Source: Microbulbifer pacificus (GTDB lineage: Bacteria; Pseudomonadota; Gammaproteobacteria; Pseudomonadales; Cellvibrionaceae). Taken from it: a DNA stretch of 64,000 nucleotides. The stretch lies in contig NZ_PREV01000026.1 of assembly GCF_002959965.1 (NCBI RefSeq), positions 2,206,001 through 2,270,000 of the forward strand, in the 5' to 3' direction. Positions 37,613 to 46,279 of the stretch are shown here, in pieces; within the stretch, counting starts at the first letter, position 1, and each line of letters starts with the position of its first letter. The notes under the pieces are model-generated. The model was not told the origin of the DNA. It worked only from the letters and a program-made list of their open reading frames with translations, and did no database searches. The position numbers were made by a program, and so were the translations under genes.

Positions 37613-38191
37613 ATGAAAAAGCTGGCCGCAGTACTGGTTACAGGTTTTGCCACTATGCTCGGCGCCTGTGCCCACAGTCCGGTACAGGTGGTGGTGAAAC
37701 CGCAGGTGCAGGTCGCTCCGGACAATATCGGCTCCGGTTACACCGTATACGCCCGCGGCGTAAATCAGTTGAGCGGTGGAGGGCTTGGTTCCCTGGGTGG
37801 CATTTATGCCGATTCTTCCAATGTGACCCTGGGTAACGATATTGAGCAGGCGATGGCGACCGCGTTGTACCAGGGCCTGGAGGCATGGTCTTTCCGCGGT
37901 GTGCAGAGCGGCGGTGATGTACAGGTGGTGGCCAACCTGACCAATCTCAGCTACGACAGCCCCAACAAGCTTTACACGACCAAGGTGGATTCCGGAGCCA
38001 CGATCCAGTTGCAGGTATCGGTGAAAGGTGCGACCTTTTACGGTAACTACAGTACCAGTGGCAAGGACCGCAACCTCATCAAGCCGAGCCGCGATGAGGT
38101 GGAGGCCAATCTCAATCAGCTGTTGAGTACTACGCTGCAGCGCGCCTTCGAGGATGAAAAGCTGAAGTCCTTCCTGCGTCAGCACCTGTAA
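37613..38191 (+). CDS. YajG-family lipoprotein
   Basis: The 192-residue protein has a clear lipobox (MLGACAHS), so it is a lipoprotein of about 175 residues after processing. The sequence (PQVQVAPDNIGSG, VTLGNDIEQAMATAL, ending in a long amphipathic C-terminal helix) fits the YajG lipoprotein group, whose function is not established. A strong ribosome site (GGGGAGAG) precedes the ATG. It follows the PCu(A)C gene in the same direction. Confidence 0.8.
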   Translation: MKKLAAVLVTGFATMLGACAHSPVQVVVKPQVQVAPDNIGSGYTVYARGVNQLSGGGLGSLGGIYADSSNVTLGNDIEQAMATALYQGLEAWSFRGVQSGGDVQVVANLTNLSYDSPNKLYTTKVDSGATIQLQVSVKGATFYGNYSTSGKDRNLIKPSRDEVEANLNQLLSTTLQRAFEDEKLKSFLRQHL

Positions 38192-38324
38192 GTCATTATT
38201 ATTTTCGGTATCAAGAGCCTGCGCCTCCTAATGTGCAATCAAGGGTGCAATACAGTTACGCGGTCCCGATGCAGGGCCGCTTTGGTAAAAACCGGGCGCC
38301 GCTGCCGGTTGAATTGGGATTCCA

Positions 38325-40091
38325 TTGACTGAGTTCACACCGAAAAATGCCACCTACCATGGTCTGCTGAAGGAGGTGGATGCGTTGTACGGCGGCTCGC
38401 TGAGTCCGGCGGCTGCGGAGCTGGCGCTGGGGGAGGTGGCCGACGGTGTGGTGGTCACTGACCGCCATGGTCGTATCCGCTACAGCAACCCCCTGGTCAG
38501 CGAACTGTGCGGCAATCTGGTGGGATTATTGCCGGGGCAACTGCTTGCCGGCAGTCTGCCGCTTGTCGATGACGGCGGAGCACCGCTGGATTTGAATCTG
38601 AGCAATGGGGAGGCGGCAGGTAATATCCCCAGTCGCCGGGAACTGCGTGGCAATATCCACCGGGAAGACGGCGAGTTGCTGGAGGTCAACGTTGTTATCC
38701 ACAGCCTGCGCGAGGGCGTAAACCTCGAGGGCTATGTGCTGGTGCTGCGACCTACTTCGGAAGCTCGTCGCATTTCATCCCGGCTCAGCTGGCAGAGCAG
38801 TCACGATGCCCTGACTCACCTCCCCAATCGCCAGACCTTCGAGCACACCCTGCAGCAACTGCTGGGAACCGATGCCGGCTCCCGGCAGCACCATATCCTC
38901 CTGTATCTTGATGTTTACCAGTTCAAAGTGGTCAATGACACCCTGGGTTACAACGCTGGGGACGCGCTGTTGATTGCGTTGGCGAAAATTCTCACCCGCT
39001 GCCTGGGTAAGGGTGACCTGCTCGGTCGCGTAGGTAGTGACGAATTTGCGCTGCTGTTGAGAGACTGCACCCTGGAGGAGGCGAAGCGTATTGTCACCCG
39101 TTTGCGCGAAGCGGTGAACGGCTTTGTGTTCCAGTGGGAGGACAGCGAGACTCGTCCGGCATTGTCGATTGGTGCGGTGAGTGTCGATGCCCATGCGCCG
39201 CCCGCCAGCCAGCTGTTGGCGTCGGCCAATGATGCCTGTAGTGCGGCGCGGGATCAGGGACGCAACCGGGTGAAGTTTTTCGGGGATTCGCGCAAGGCGT
39301 TGGAGAAGCGCCGCGAGAGTACCTGGCTTGCGGAGATTCACGCGGCGATCCGCGAGGATCGGCTGTTGCTGTATCGCCAGCCGGTGGTAGCGCTGCAGGA
39401 AAAGAACCGGGTGCATCACTATGAAGTGCTGGTGCGTATGCAGGGGCGCGATGGCGATGTGATTTCGCCGGGCCTGTTCCTGCCGGCGGCGGAGCGTTAC
39501 GGGATCATCGATGATGTGGATCGCTGGGTGATTCGCAATATTTTCCGCTATATGGCGCTGGAGCAGAGCAGTGGCGCGGCGGGTTTCCATTATGCGATCA
39601 ATATTTCGGGGATCAGCCTCGGGGACGAGTATTTTGCGGACTTCGTTCTGCAGGAGCTGACGGAGGCGGGAGTGGCGCCGTCGCGAGTGCAGTTTGAGAT
39701 TACGGAGACGAGTGCGATCAATAATCTGGATCGGGCGCTGGTGTTCATTCACAAGTTGCGCGCGGCGGGCTGCAGTTTCGCGCTGGATGATTTTGGTCGT
39801 GGCGCATCCTCTCTGGCCTATCTGCGTCAGTTGCCGGTGGATTACCTGAAGATCGACGGGTCCTTTGTGCGCAACATGCTGGAAGATGAGATCGACAGTG
39901 CGATGGTGAGTACGGTGGATCACCTGGCAAAGCGCATGGGGATCAGCACCATTGCGGAGTTTGCCGAGACCCCGGAGCTGCTGGAGAAGCTGCGCTTGAT
40001 GGGCGTGGATTATGCTCAGGGGTTTGGTATTGCGGCGGCGGCCTGTCTGCCTGAGATCAGTGGGCCTCGCCCTTCATCAACCGTGAACTGA
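38325..40091 (+). CDS. PAS-GGDEF-EAL cyclic-di-GMP protein with degenerate GGDEF
   Basis: A PAS-like sensory domain (about residues 30-150), a GGDEF domain (160-320) and an EAL domain (335-575) are present. The cyclase signature reads GSDEF (237-241), so diguanylate cyclase activity is doubtful. The phosphodiesterase motif reads EVL (367-369), which keeps the catalytic Glu; DDFGRGASSLAYL and LKIDGSFVRN are intact, so c-di-GMP hydrolysis is likely. No signal peptide or membrane segment is seen. The start is a TTG at 38325 with GGGA seven bases upstream. Element F begins 25 bp after the stop. Confidence 0.9.
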   Translation: MTEFTPKNATYHGLLKEVDALYGGSLSPAAAELALGEVADGVVVTDRHGRIRYSNPLVSELCGNLVGLLPGQLLAGSLPLVDDGGAPLDLNLSNGEAAGNIPSRRELRGNIHREDGELLEVNVVIHSLREGVNLEGYVLVLRPTSEARRISSRLSWQSSHDALTHLPNRQTFEHTLQQLLGTDAGSRQHHILLYLDVYQFKVVNDTLGYNAGDALLIALAKILTRCLGKGDLLGRVGSDEFALLLRDCTLEEAKRIVTRLREAVNGFVFQWEDSETRPALSIGAVSVDAHAPPASQLLASANDACSAARDQGRNRVKFFGDSRKALEKRRESTWLAEIHAAIREDRLLLYRQPVVALQEKNRVHHYEVLVRMQGRDGDVISPGLFLPAAERYGIIDDVDRWVIRNIFRYMALEQSSGAAGFHYAINISGISLGDEYFADFVLQELTEAGVAPSRVQFEITETSAINNLDRALVFIHKLRAAGCSFALDDFGRGASSLAYLRQLPVDYLKIDGSFVRNMLEDEIDSAMVSTVDHLAKRMGISTIAEFAETPELLEKLRLMGVDYAQGFGIAAAACLPEISGPRPSSTVN

Positions 40092-40116
40092 ATCTGTTGG
40101 TGGTTTTTTTGCTGGC

Positions 40117-40239
40117 CCGGTGGCGGTAGAGCACTGGGCATCGATTTTCGAAACCGCTGTGAATACATCCCTGTACGCTGCGTCGGCAACATCCCTGTTG
40201 CCGACGCTTTCGAAAACCGATCCCCAGCCCCCTACCTTC
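40117..40239 (+). repeat. Hairpin repeat element F (subfamily II), between convergent genes
   Basis: The element has a left box CCGGTGGCGG (40117-40126), a 28-nt arm (40127-40154), a 52-nt core (40155-40206), a 28-nt arm (40207-40234) and CCTTC (40235-40239). Twenty-two of 28 arm positions pair. The 52-nt core is identical to that of element E, but the arms match E only partly. It fills the gap between the GGDEF/EAL gene and the adenosine kinase gene. Confidence 0.92.
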
Positions 40240-40280
40240 GCGTCAAAGTTTTTTACTTCGTCGCCTAATTTGCGTCGGAT

Positions 40281-41285
40281 TTATATATTTACCGCCGACG
40301 CCAGCAGCTCCCGGTGCTGCTCCGGGCGCAACCTCGGCCCGTACTGGCTCACCACCTGCGCAGCAGCGCGACAGGCGAGTTCGCCGGCTTCCGTGAATCC
40401 CATTCCCCGATTGATTCCGTACAGGAACGCACCCGCGAACATGTCGCCGGCGCCGTTGGTGTCGATGGCGTTGACCTTGGGCGCGGCGACACGGTATTCC
40501 TGTTCGCCGTCCCACAGCAGCGCGCCGTCGGCGCCGAGGGTGATGGCGAAAGCGCGGCTGTGGTTGCGCAGGGTCTGGGCGGCCTGGTCGAGGGAGTCGG
40601 TCTGGCAGAATTTGAGGGCTTCGTCGCGGTTGCAGAACAGCAGGTCGACGCACTCGCCGATCATTTCTTTGAGGCCGTCGTGGAACAGTTGCACCATCAT
40701 GGGGTCGGATAGGCTCAAGGCGGTTTTTACGCCGTTGGCTTCGGCCTGCTGGCGCAGTTCAATGGCAGCGGCGCGGCCGGTGGGGGAGGATACGAGGTAG
40801 CCTTCGAGGTAGATCCAGCGGGACTGGGCGAGGGCGTCGGTGTCGATCTCCGCTATTGAGAGTTCCGCACTGATACCCAGATAGGTGTTCATGCTGCGCT
40901 CGGCGTCGGGAGTGATGAGGACCAGGCATTTTCCGGTGGTACCGACGTCGGCGTTATGCAGGGCTTTGGGATAGTCGACACCGGCGGCGGCGAGGTTGTC
41001 GCGATAGAAGTCGCCGTTATCGTCGGCGGCGACTTTGCAGGAATAAAAGGTGCTGAGACCGAAGTAGCTGGCGGCAATGACGGTGTTGGCGCCGGAACCG
41101 CCGCAGGCGTGGCTGGCGGTGACCATATGGTTTTTGAGGTCGTTCACCAGCTGTTGTTGGCGCGCGTCGTCCACCAGTGTCATGACTCCCTTGTCGACAC
41201 CGAGAGACGCGAGGTCGCTGTCGGTGACTTCAATTTCCGTATCGAGAAGGGCGGCGCCGATGCCGTAGAGGTCGTACTGGTGCAT
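40281..41285 (-). CDS. PfkB-family adenosine kinase
   Basis: The 334-residue protein belongs to the ribokinase/PfkB fold. It shows GGSGANTVIAASYFG near residue 63, the anion-hole and catalytic motif DTNGAGDMFAGAFLYG and an N-terminus (YDLYGIGAALLDTEIEV) typical of bacterial adenosine kinases. It would phosphorylate adenosine to AMP in purine salvage. Related sugar kinases remain possible. Its stop is 42 bp from element F. Confidence 0.85.
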   Translation of the reverse strand: MHQYDLYGIGAALLDTEIEVTDSDLASLGVDKGVMTLVDDARQQQLVNDLKNHMVTASHACGGSGANTVIAASYFGLSTFYSCKVAADDNGDFYRDNLAAAGVDYPKALHNADVGTTGKCLVLITPDAERSMNTYLGISAELSIAEIDTDALAQSRWIYLEGYLVSSPTGRAAAIELRQQAEANGVKTALSLSDPMMVQLFHDGLKEMIGECVDLLFCNRDEALKFCQTDSLDQAAQTLRNHSRAFAITLGADGALLWDGEQEYRVAAPKVNAIDTNGAGDMFAGAFLYGINRGMGFTEAGELACRAAAQVVSQYGPRLRPEQHRELLASAVNI

Positions 41286-41524
41286 AGGGGTTCCATGGCG
41301 TTACTGGTCTGTTGCTGTGTCCGGCCCGCTCTGCGGACGCTCGCCGCATTATGGCGGCGGATGGGGGCAGTGCAAGTGCAGCGAGGCCCATGGTTTGTGA
41401 CCGGCCGGATTTGACTTGTGCCCGGTCGACCTTATAAATGCCGGCTATAACAGCCTTGGCTGCGTCCGGTCTGCGTGGCACCCACCTATAGTGAATTTAA
41501 CGTTAAGAGTTTATCTGAAGCGAT

Positions 41525-44254
41525 ATGGCATCAAACAAGCGCCGTTCTAACGGGAAACGCCAAAATCATTCTTCCGGCTGGCTGCGTCGCTGGATCAAGC
41601 GGCTGGCGCTGCTGGCTCTGCTCGGGGTACTGGTGCTGGCCGGGTATATGGTGTGGCTGGACGTACAGTTGCGCGAGCGACTCGACAGCCGCCAGTACCA
41701 GTTGCCGGCGCGGGTGTTCGCGCGCCCGTTGATCCTGCGGGAAGGCATGGTGATGCGTCCGGACGAACTGGAGTCTGAATTTGCGGCGCTCAAGTATAAA
41801 AAAGTGTCGTCGGTGACGGAGCCTGGCCAGTGGCAGCGCGACGGTATGGAATACCTGGTGTGGCGCCGCGACTTCATTCATGCGGACGGGCGCGAGCCCG
41901 CGGCCAGGGTGCAGTTCCGCCTGCGCAACGACGAGCTGTCCGGTTTGCGCGATGAGAGCGGCGCAGGGATCAAGGAGTTCCGCCTGGATGCCGCGCCCAT
42001 CGGGACCCTGCTCGGTGGCGGCGATGACCGCAACCCGGTGCGGATCGAGGAGATTCCGCCACTGCTCGGCGCCACGCTCATTGCGGTGGAAGACCAGGAT
42101 TTCGTACACCACTTCGGGGTCTCGCCCCGCGGTATTGCGCGCGCCATGGTGGCGAACGTCAAGGCCGGCGGTGTGGTGCAGGGTGGATCGACTATCACCC
42201 AGCAGCTGGTAAAAAACATATTCTTCGATCACAAACCGAGTCTGTGGCGCAAGTTCAACGAAGCGCTGATGGCGGTCCTGATGGAGATCCACTACGACAA
42301 GGCCTACATCCTGCAGGAGTACATCAATGAGGTGTGGCTGGGGCAGCAGGGCAGCCGTGCGATTTACGGCTTTGGTCTCGCCTCTGAATTCTATTTCCAG
42401 AAACCCCTGAGCCAGTTGGAACCGCACCAGATTGCGCTGCTGGTGGGGCTCGCAAAGGGCGCCTCCTATTACAACCCCTGGCGCAATCCGAAACGCGCGT
42501 TGGAGCGCCGCAATACCGTGCTGGATGTGATGCTCGAGCAGGAGCTGATCACCCAGGAGCAGCACGATCGTCTGATCAAAAAGCCGCTGGAGGTAGCCTC
42601 CGCCGGCGATACCGCGCAGAACCCGTATCCCGCGTTTACCGAGCGTCTGCTTGAAGAACTGCGTCCCTACTACTCCGTGGAGGAACTGCGCACCGCGGGG
42701 CTGAGGGTATACACCAGCCTGTCACCGTCGATTCAGGATCTGGCGGAAAAGGCGGTGAGCCAGGGCGTGGCTCAGTTGGAAAAAGACCGCGGTATCCAGA
42801 AGGATTCCCTGCAGGCCGCCACCGTGATCCTGGAAAACCACACCGGCAATGTACTGGCGATGGTGGGGGATCGCCGCCCCCATTACCCGGGCTTCAACCG
42901 CGCTCTGGAAGCGCGCCGCCAGATCGGTTCGCTGGTGAAACCGGCGGTGTACCTCACCGCACTGGAGCGGGCGCATCAGTACAATCTTGGCACCCTGATC
43001 GATGATGCACCGATCCGCGAGGTGCAGGAGGACGGCCAGGTGTGGATGCCGTCGAACTTCGGCAACCGCAGCCACGGGCTGGTGCCGCTGTATGTGGCGC
43101 TGTCTCGCTCCTACAACCTCGCCACCGCACGCCTGGGGCTCGACCTCGGTATAGAAAATGTGCGGCAGACCATGCGCAGACTTGGTGTGCAGGCCAACCT
43201 GCCGCGAGTGCCGTCCCTGTTTCTCGGTACGGCGGAGCTGACGCCGTTCGAGGTGGCGGGGATGTACCAGACGCTTGCCAATGGCGGTGAGCATGTGGAG
43301 CCGCGCACTCTGCTGGCGGTGTCCGACGCCGACGGCAAACAGGTGCAGCGCTTCCGCTCCAAGTCCAATCGCGGGGTGGAGGAGGTGCCGGTGTACCTGT
43401 TGCGCTACGGCCTTGAGCAGGTGATGCGCGAGGGCACCGCCAAGAGCGCCTATCGGCGACTGCCCAACAGCGTGCCGTTTGCCGGCAAGACTGGTACCAC
43501 CAACGACTACCGCGACAGCTGGTTTGCCGGTTTCAGTCCCGGAGTAACCGCCGTTGTATGGCTTGGACGCGACGACAACCAGCGTACCAGCCTCACCGGC
43601 GCCACCGGTGCCCTTGCGGTGTGGACCGACATCATGCGCAAACTGCCCCATCGTCACGGACGCATTCAGGCCCCGCGCGGGGTGGAGTGGAAGCCGCTGA
43701 ATGACAAGGGGGAGTACATGGATCCGAAGCACTGTCAGGGTGGGCGCGAGCTGCCGATCTCCAACGAGAGCCGGCTGCAGACCGATCCCCGTTGCCAGAG
43801 CCGCGGCTGGTTCCGCAACTGGTTCGATCGCGAAGACAAGGAAGTGGCACCGCGGGAGGACATGACGCCGGGCTGGGGTATTGACCCGGAACAACAGCGA
43901 CGGGAAGAGCAGCAGCGCCAGCTGCGTGAGCAGCTGGAGCAGGAGCAGTGGCAGGACGAGCAGAGCATTCCACAGGAGCCGCCACCGGAATACCGCGAAG
44001 AGCCGCAGCCAATTCCCCAGACCGAGACGGAGCGACTGCGTCGTCTGGAAGAGTCTGGTCGCCTTCAGGAAGAGCGGTACCTCGAAGAGGAGCGCCGCGC
44101 TGAAGAGGAGCGCCGCGCTGAAGAGGAGCGGCGTCTGCAGGAAGAGCGCCTGCGCAGGGAGGAAGAGCGACGCCGCGAAGACGACCGCCGCCGCGGAGCG
44201 CCGGTAGAGGAAGCTCAGCCCTGGCCTCCGCAGCCGAGTGACCAGTGGCCGTAA
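41525..44254 (+). CDS. mrcB: Penicillin-binding protein 1b (bifunctional) with charged C-terminal tail
   Basis: PBP1b polymerises and cross-links peptidoglycan. The protein has a cytoplasmic basic N-terminus, one transmembrane helix (residues 24-45), a UB2H-like domain (about 60-150) and a GT51 glycosyltransferase with catalytic Glu189 in EDQDF and GGSTITQQ. The transpeptidase motifs are Ser469-LVK, SYN at 529-531 and KTG at 655-657. The 909-residue length exceeds E. coli because of a tail of about 130 residues rich in Glu, Arg and Gln, containing the repeated unit EEERRA and ending Pro-rich. The tail would sit in the periplasm. Confidence 0.95.
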   Translation: MASNKRRSNGKRQNHSSGWLRRWIKRLALLALLGVLVLAGYMVWLDVQLRERLDSRQYQLPARVFARPLILREGMVMRPDELESEFAALKYKKVSSVTEPGQWQRDGMEYLVWRRDFIHADGREPAARVQFRLRNDELSGLRDESGAGIKEFRLDAAPIGTLLGGGDDRNPVRIEEIPPLLGATLIAVEDQDFVHHFGVSPRGIARAMVANVKAGGVVQGGSTITQQLVKNIFFDHKPSLWRKFNEALMAVLMEIHYDKAYILQEYINEVWLGQQGSRAIYGFGLASEFYFQKPLSQLEPHQIALLVGLAKGASYYNPWRNPKRALERRNTVLDVMLEQELITQEQHDRLIKKPLEVASAGDTAQNPYPAFTERLLEELRPYYSVEELRTAGLRVYTSLSPSIQDLAEKAVSQGVAQLEKDRGIQKDSLQAATVILENHTGNVLAMVGDRRPHYPGFNRALEARRQIGSLVKPAVYLTALERAHQYNLGTLIDDAPIREVQEDGQVWMPSNFGNRSHGLVPLYVALSRSYNLATARLGLDLGIENVRQTMRRLGVQANLPRVPSLFLGTAELTPFEVAGMYQTLANGGEHVEPRTLLAVSDADGKQVQRFRSKSNRGVEEVPVYLLRYGLEQVMREGTAKSAYRRLPNSVPFAGKTGTTNDYRDSWFAGFSPGVTAVVWLGRDDNQRTSLTGATGALAVWTDIMRKLPHRHGRIQAPRGVEWKPLNDKGEYMDPKHCQGGRELPISNESRLQTDPRCQSRGWFRNWFDREDKEVAPREDMTPGWGIDPEQQRREEQQRQLREQLEQEQWQDEQSIPQEPPPEYREEPQPIPQTETERLRRLEESGRLQEERYLEEERRAEEERRAEEERRLQEERLRREEERRREDDRRRGAPVEEAQPWPPQPSDQWP

Positions 44255-44374
44255 ACATCGACTTTTTTTGCGCCTTATCGGGTTCCGATGACGGCAACGC
44301 CGCCAAAGTGGGACGCCGGCGGCAACGGGATTGATCATTATCGACGGCACAACCAACGATGATGAGATGTTTCC

Positions 44375-46150
44375 ATGCACGAGTATCCAAGGCGCCGGTC
44401 AGCGGCGCGCTGGCTGGCGATTCTGACCATGTTCGCCGCGCCATTTGCGGCGGTGGCCGACACCTCCACAACCCCTCCCTCCGGTTACCTGAAGGCCAGT
44501 GGCAAAGACATTGTCGACGGCAGCGGGCGCCCGGTAATCCTGCGTGGCATGGGACTCGGCGGCTGGATGCTGCAGGAGGGCTATATGCTCGGCCTCGGCA
44601 ATCTCGGCCAACAGCATGTGATCCGTCGCGAAATCGAGGCTCTGATCGGCGCTGAAAGAGCCGAGGCGTTCTACACCGCCTGGCGCGCCAACCACGTGCG
44701 CGAAGACGATATCCGCGCGCTGGCGGAGTGGGGTTACAACTCCGTGCGTCTGCCCATGCACTTCAACCTGTTTACCTTGCCCGTGGACGAGGAGCCCGTG
44801 CCCGGTGAGCACACCTGGCTGGAAACCGGCTTCGCGCTCACCGACCAATTGCTCGCCTGGTGCAAAAAATATGGCCTCTACCTGATCCTCGATCTCCACG
44901 CCGCCCCAGGCGGTCAGGGCAATGACTTCGCCATTTCCGATCGCGACCCCGCCAGCCCTTCCCTGTGGGATAGCGACGCCAACCGCGTCAAGACCATTGC
45001 GCTTTGGAAGAAAGTGGCCGCGCGTTACAAAGACGAACCGATGATTGGCGGCTACGACCTGATCAATGAGCCCAACTGGGGTTTTGCCGACAGGGACGAC
45101 AAGCACGGCTGTGCAGAGACCGACAACCGCCCGCTGCGCCAGCTGCAGATGGACATCACCGCCGCCATCCGCGAGGTGGACCGCCGTCATATGGTGATCG
45201 TCGAGGGCAACTGCTGGGGCAATAATTACGCCGGTGTGCTGCCGCCCTGGGACGACAACCTGGTGCTCAGCTTCCACAAATACTGGAACAACAACGACCG
45301 CGACAGCATTGCCGGCGTGCTCGAATTACGCGAGCGCTATGACGTGCCGGTGTGGCTGGGGGAATCCGGTGAGAACTCCAACGCCTGGTTTGCCGACGCC
45401 ATCGAACTGGTGGAGGGCGCGGGCATCGGCTGGAATTTCTGGCCGTTGAAAAAACTGGGCTTCAACAACCCGCTGGAAGTGCGCCCAAACCCCGGGTTCC
45501 AGGCACTGGTACGCTACTGGAAAGGTGAGGGGCCGAGACCGTCTCCGCAGGCTGCGCACCAGGCGCTGATGCAGCTGGCCCGGCACGATATCCGCTTCGA
45601 AAACGCCGTGGTCCACCGCGATGTAGTGGATGCAATGCTGCGCCAGCCCCACGATGCGGTGGCCCGCCCGTTTACTGCGCACTCACTTACCGCGGCGGGT
45701 CTCGCGATCGGTGCGGTGGATTACGACCTCGGGCGTCCGGGCACGGCCTATGGCGATGACGATATTGCCAATTATCACGTCAGCACCGGCGGTGAGCGCA
45801 CACCGTGGAACCGCGGCCGTCACTATCGCAACGACGGGGTGGATATCGCCACCGGCGCTGACGGCACACCCCTGGTGGAGCTGGATCAGGGGGAGTGGCT
45901 GCAATACACCGTCGCGGTGCGCGAGCCGGGCACATACCAATTGCAGCTGCATGTCGAGGAAGGCGCGGGTGCCCCATCGCTGACCCTTTCCCTGAACGGC
46001 GGTGCACCGATAGAGCTGCTGCCTGACGACGGTCCGGTGCGATACGCGGCGCCTGTCGATCTGGAGCCCGGCAATCAGGTGCTGAAGGTGCGAGCACAGC
46101 GCGGTACCGCGAGGCTGGCAGGGCTGCGTCTGTCGGCGCTGCCGCGGTAG
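44375..46150 (+). CDS. Secreted glycoside hydrolase family 5 enzyme with C-terminal carbohydrate-binding-type domain
   Basis: After a signal peptide (cleavage near AVADT), residues about 35-400 form a GH5 TIM barrel with the acid/base Glu232 in INEPNW and the nucleophile Glu330 in WLGESGENSN. It also has RLPMHFNLF and LDLHAAPGGQGND. The C-terminal 140 residues (from about 450, with YDLGRPGTAYGDDD and LDQGEWLQYTV) resemble a CBM6/CBM35 beta-sandwich. The substrate is probably a beta-glucan, by resemblance to exo-1,3-glucanase-like GH5 proteins, but I cannot fix the subfamily. It stands alone between mrcB and a rhomboid gene, not in a polysaccharide locus. Confidence 0.88.
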   Translation: MHEYPRRRSAARWLAILTMFAAPFAAVADTSTTPPSGYLKASGKDIVDGSGRPVILRGMGLGGWMLQEGYMLGLGNLGQQHVIRREIEALIGAERAEAFYTAWRANHVREDDIRALAEWGYNSVRLPMHFNLFTLPVDEEPVPGEHTWLETGFALTDQLLAWCKKYGLYLILDLHAAPGGQGNDFAISDRDPASPSLWDSDANRVKTIALWKKVAARYKDEPMIGGYDLINEPNWGFADRDDKHGCAETDNRPLRQLQMDITAAIREVDRRHMVIVEGNCWGNNYAGVLPPWDDNLVLSFHKYWNNNDRDSIAGVLELRERYDVPVWLGESGENSNAWFADAIELVEGAGIGWNFWPLKKLGFNNPLEVRPNPGFQALVRYWKGEGPRPSPQAAHQALMQLARHDIRFENAVVHRDVVDAMLRQPHDAVARPFTAHSLTAAGLAIGAVDYDLGRPGTAYGDDDIANYHVSTGGERTPWNRGRHYRNDGVDIATGADGTPLVELDQGEWLQYTVAVREPGTYQLQLHVEEGAGAPSLTLSLNGGAPIELLPDDGPVRYAAPVDLEPGNQVLKVRAQRGTARLAGLRLSALPR

Positions 46151-46279
46151 TGCCTGCGCAGCGATCGCGGTAAAAGCGCGCGGTGTAATCCCGTGTAATG
46201 GCAGCGGGCTAAATTTCGCGACAAAAGCGCGTTAGTATGAACGCCCGTCTGCCACTCAAATTACCCTGGGGCGCTTGTC

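Noticed and set aside
8683..40239. Reading the six elements as a CRISPR array or integron attC cassette array
   Set aside because: They are scattered singly over 31 kb between core genes, with no regular spacers, no Cas or integrase gene in the window, and no RYYYAAC/GTTRRRY attC core sites.
8683..40239. Reading the elements as ordinary intrinsic terminators
   Set aside because: They lack a T run after the stem on either strand, are far longer than terminators, and have conserved boxes outside the stem.
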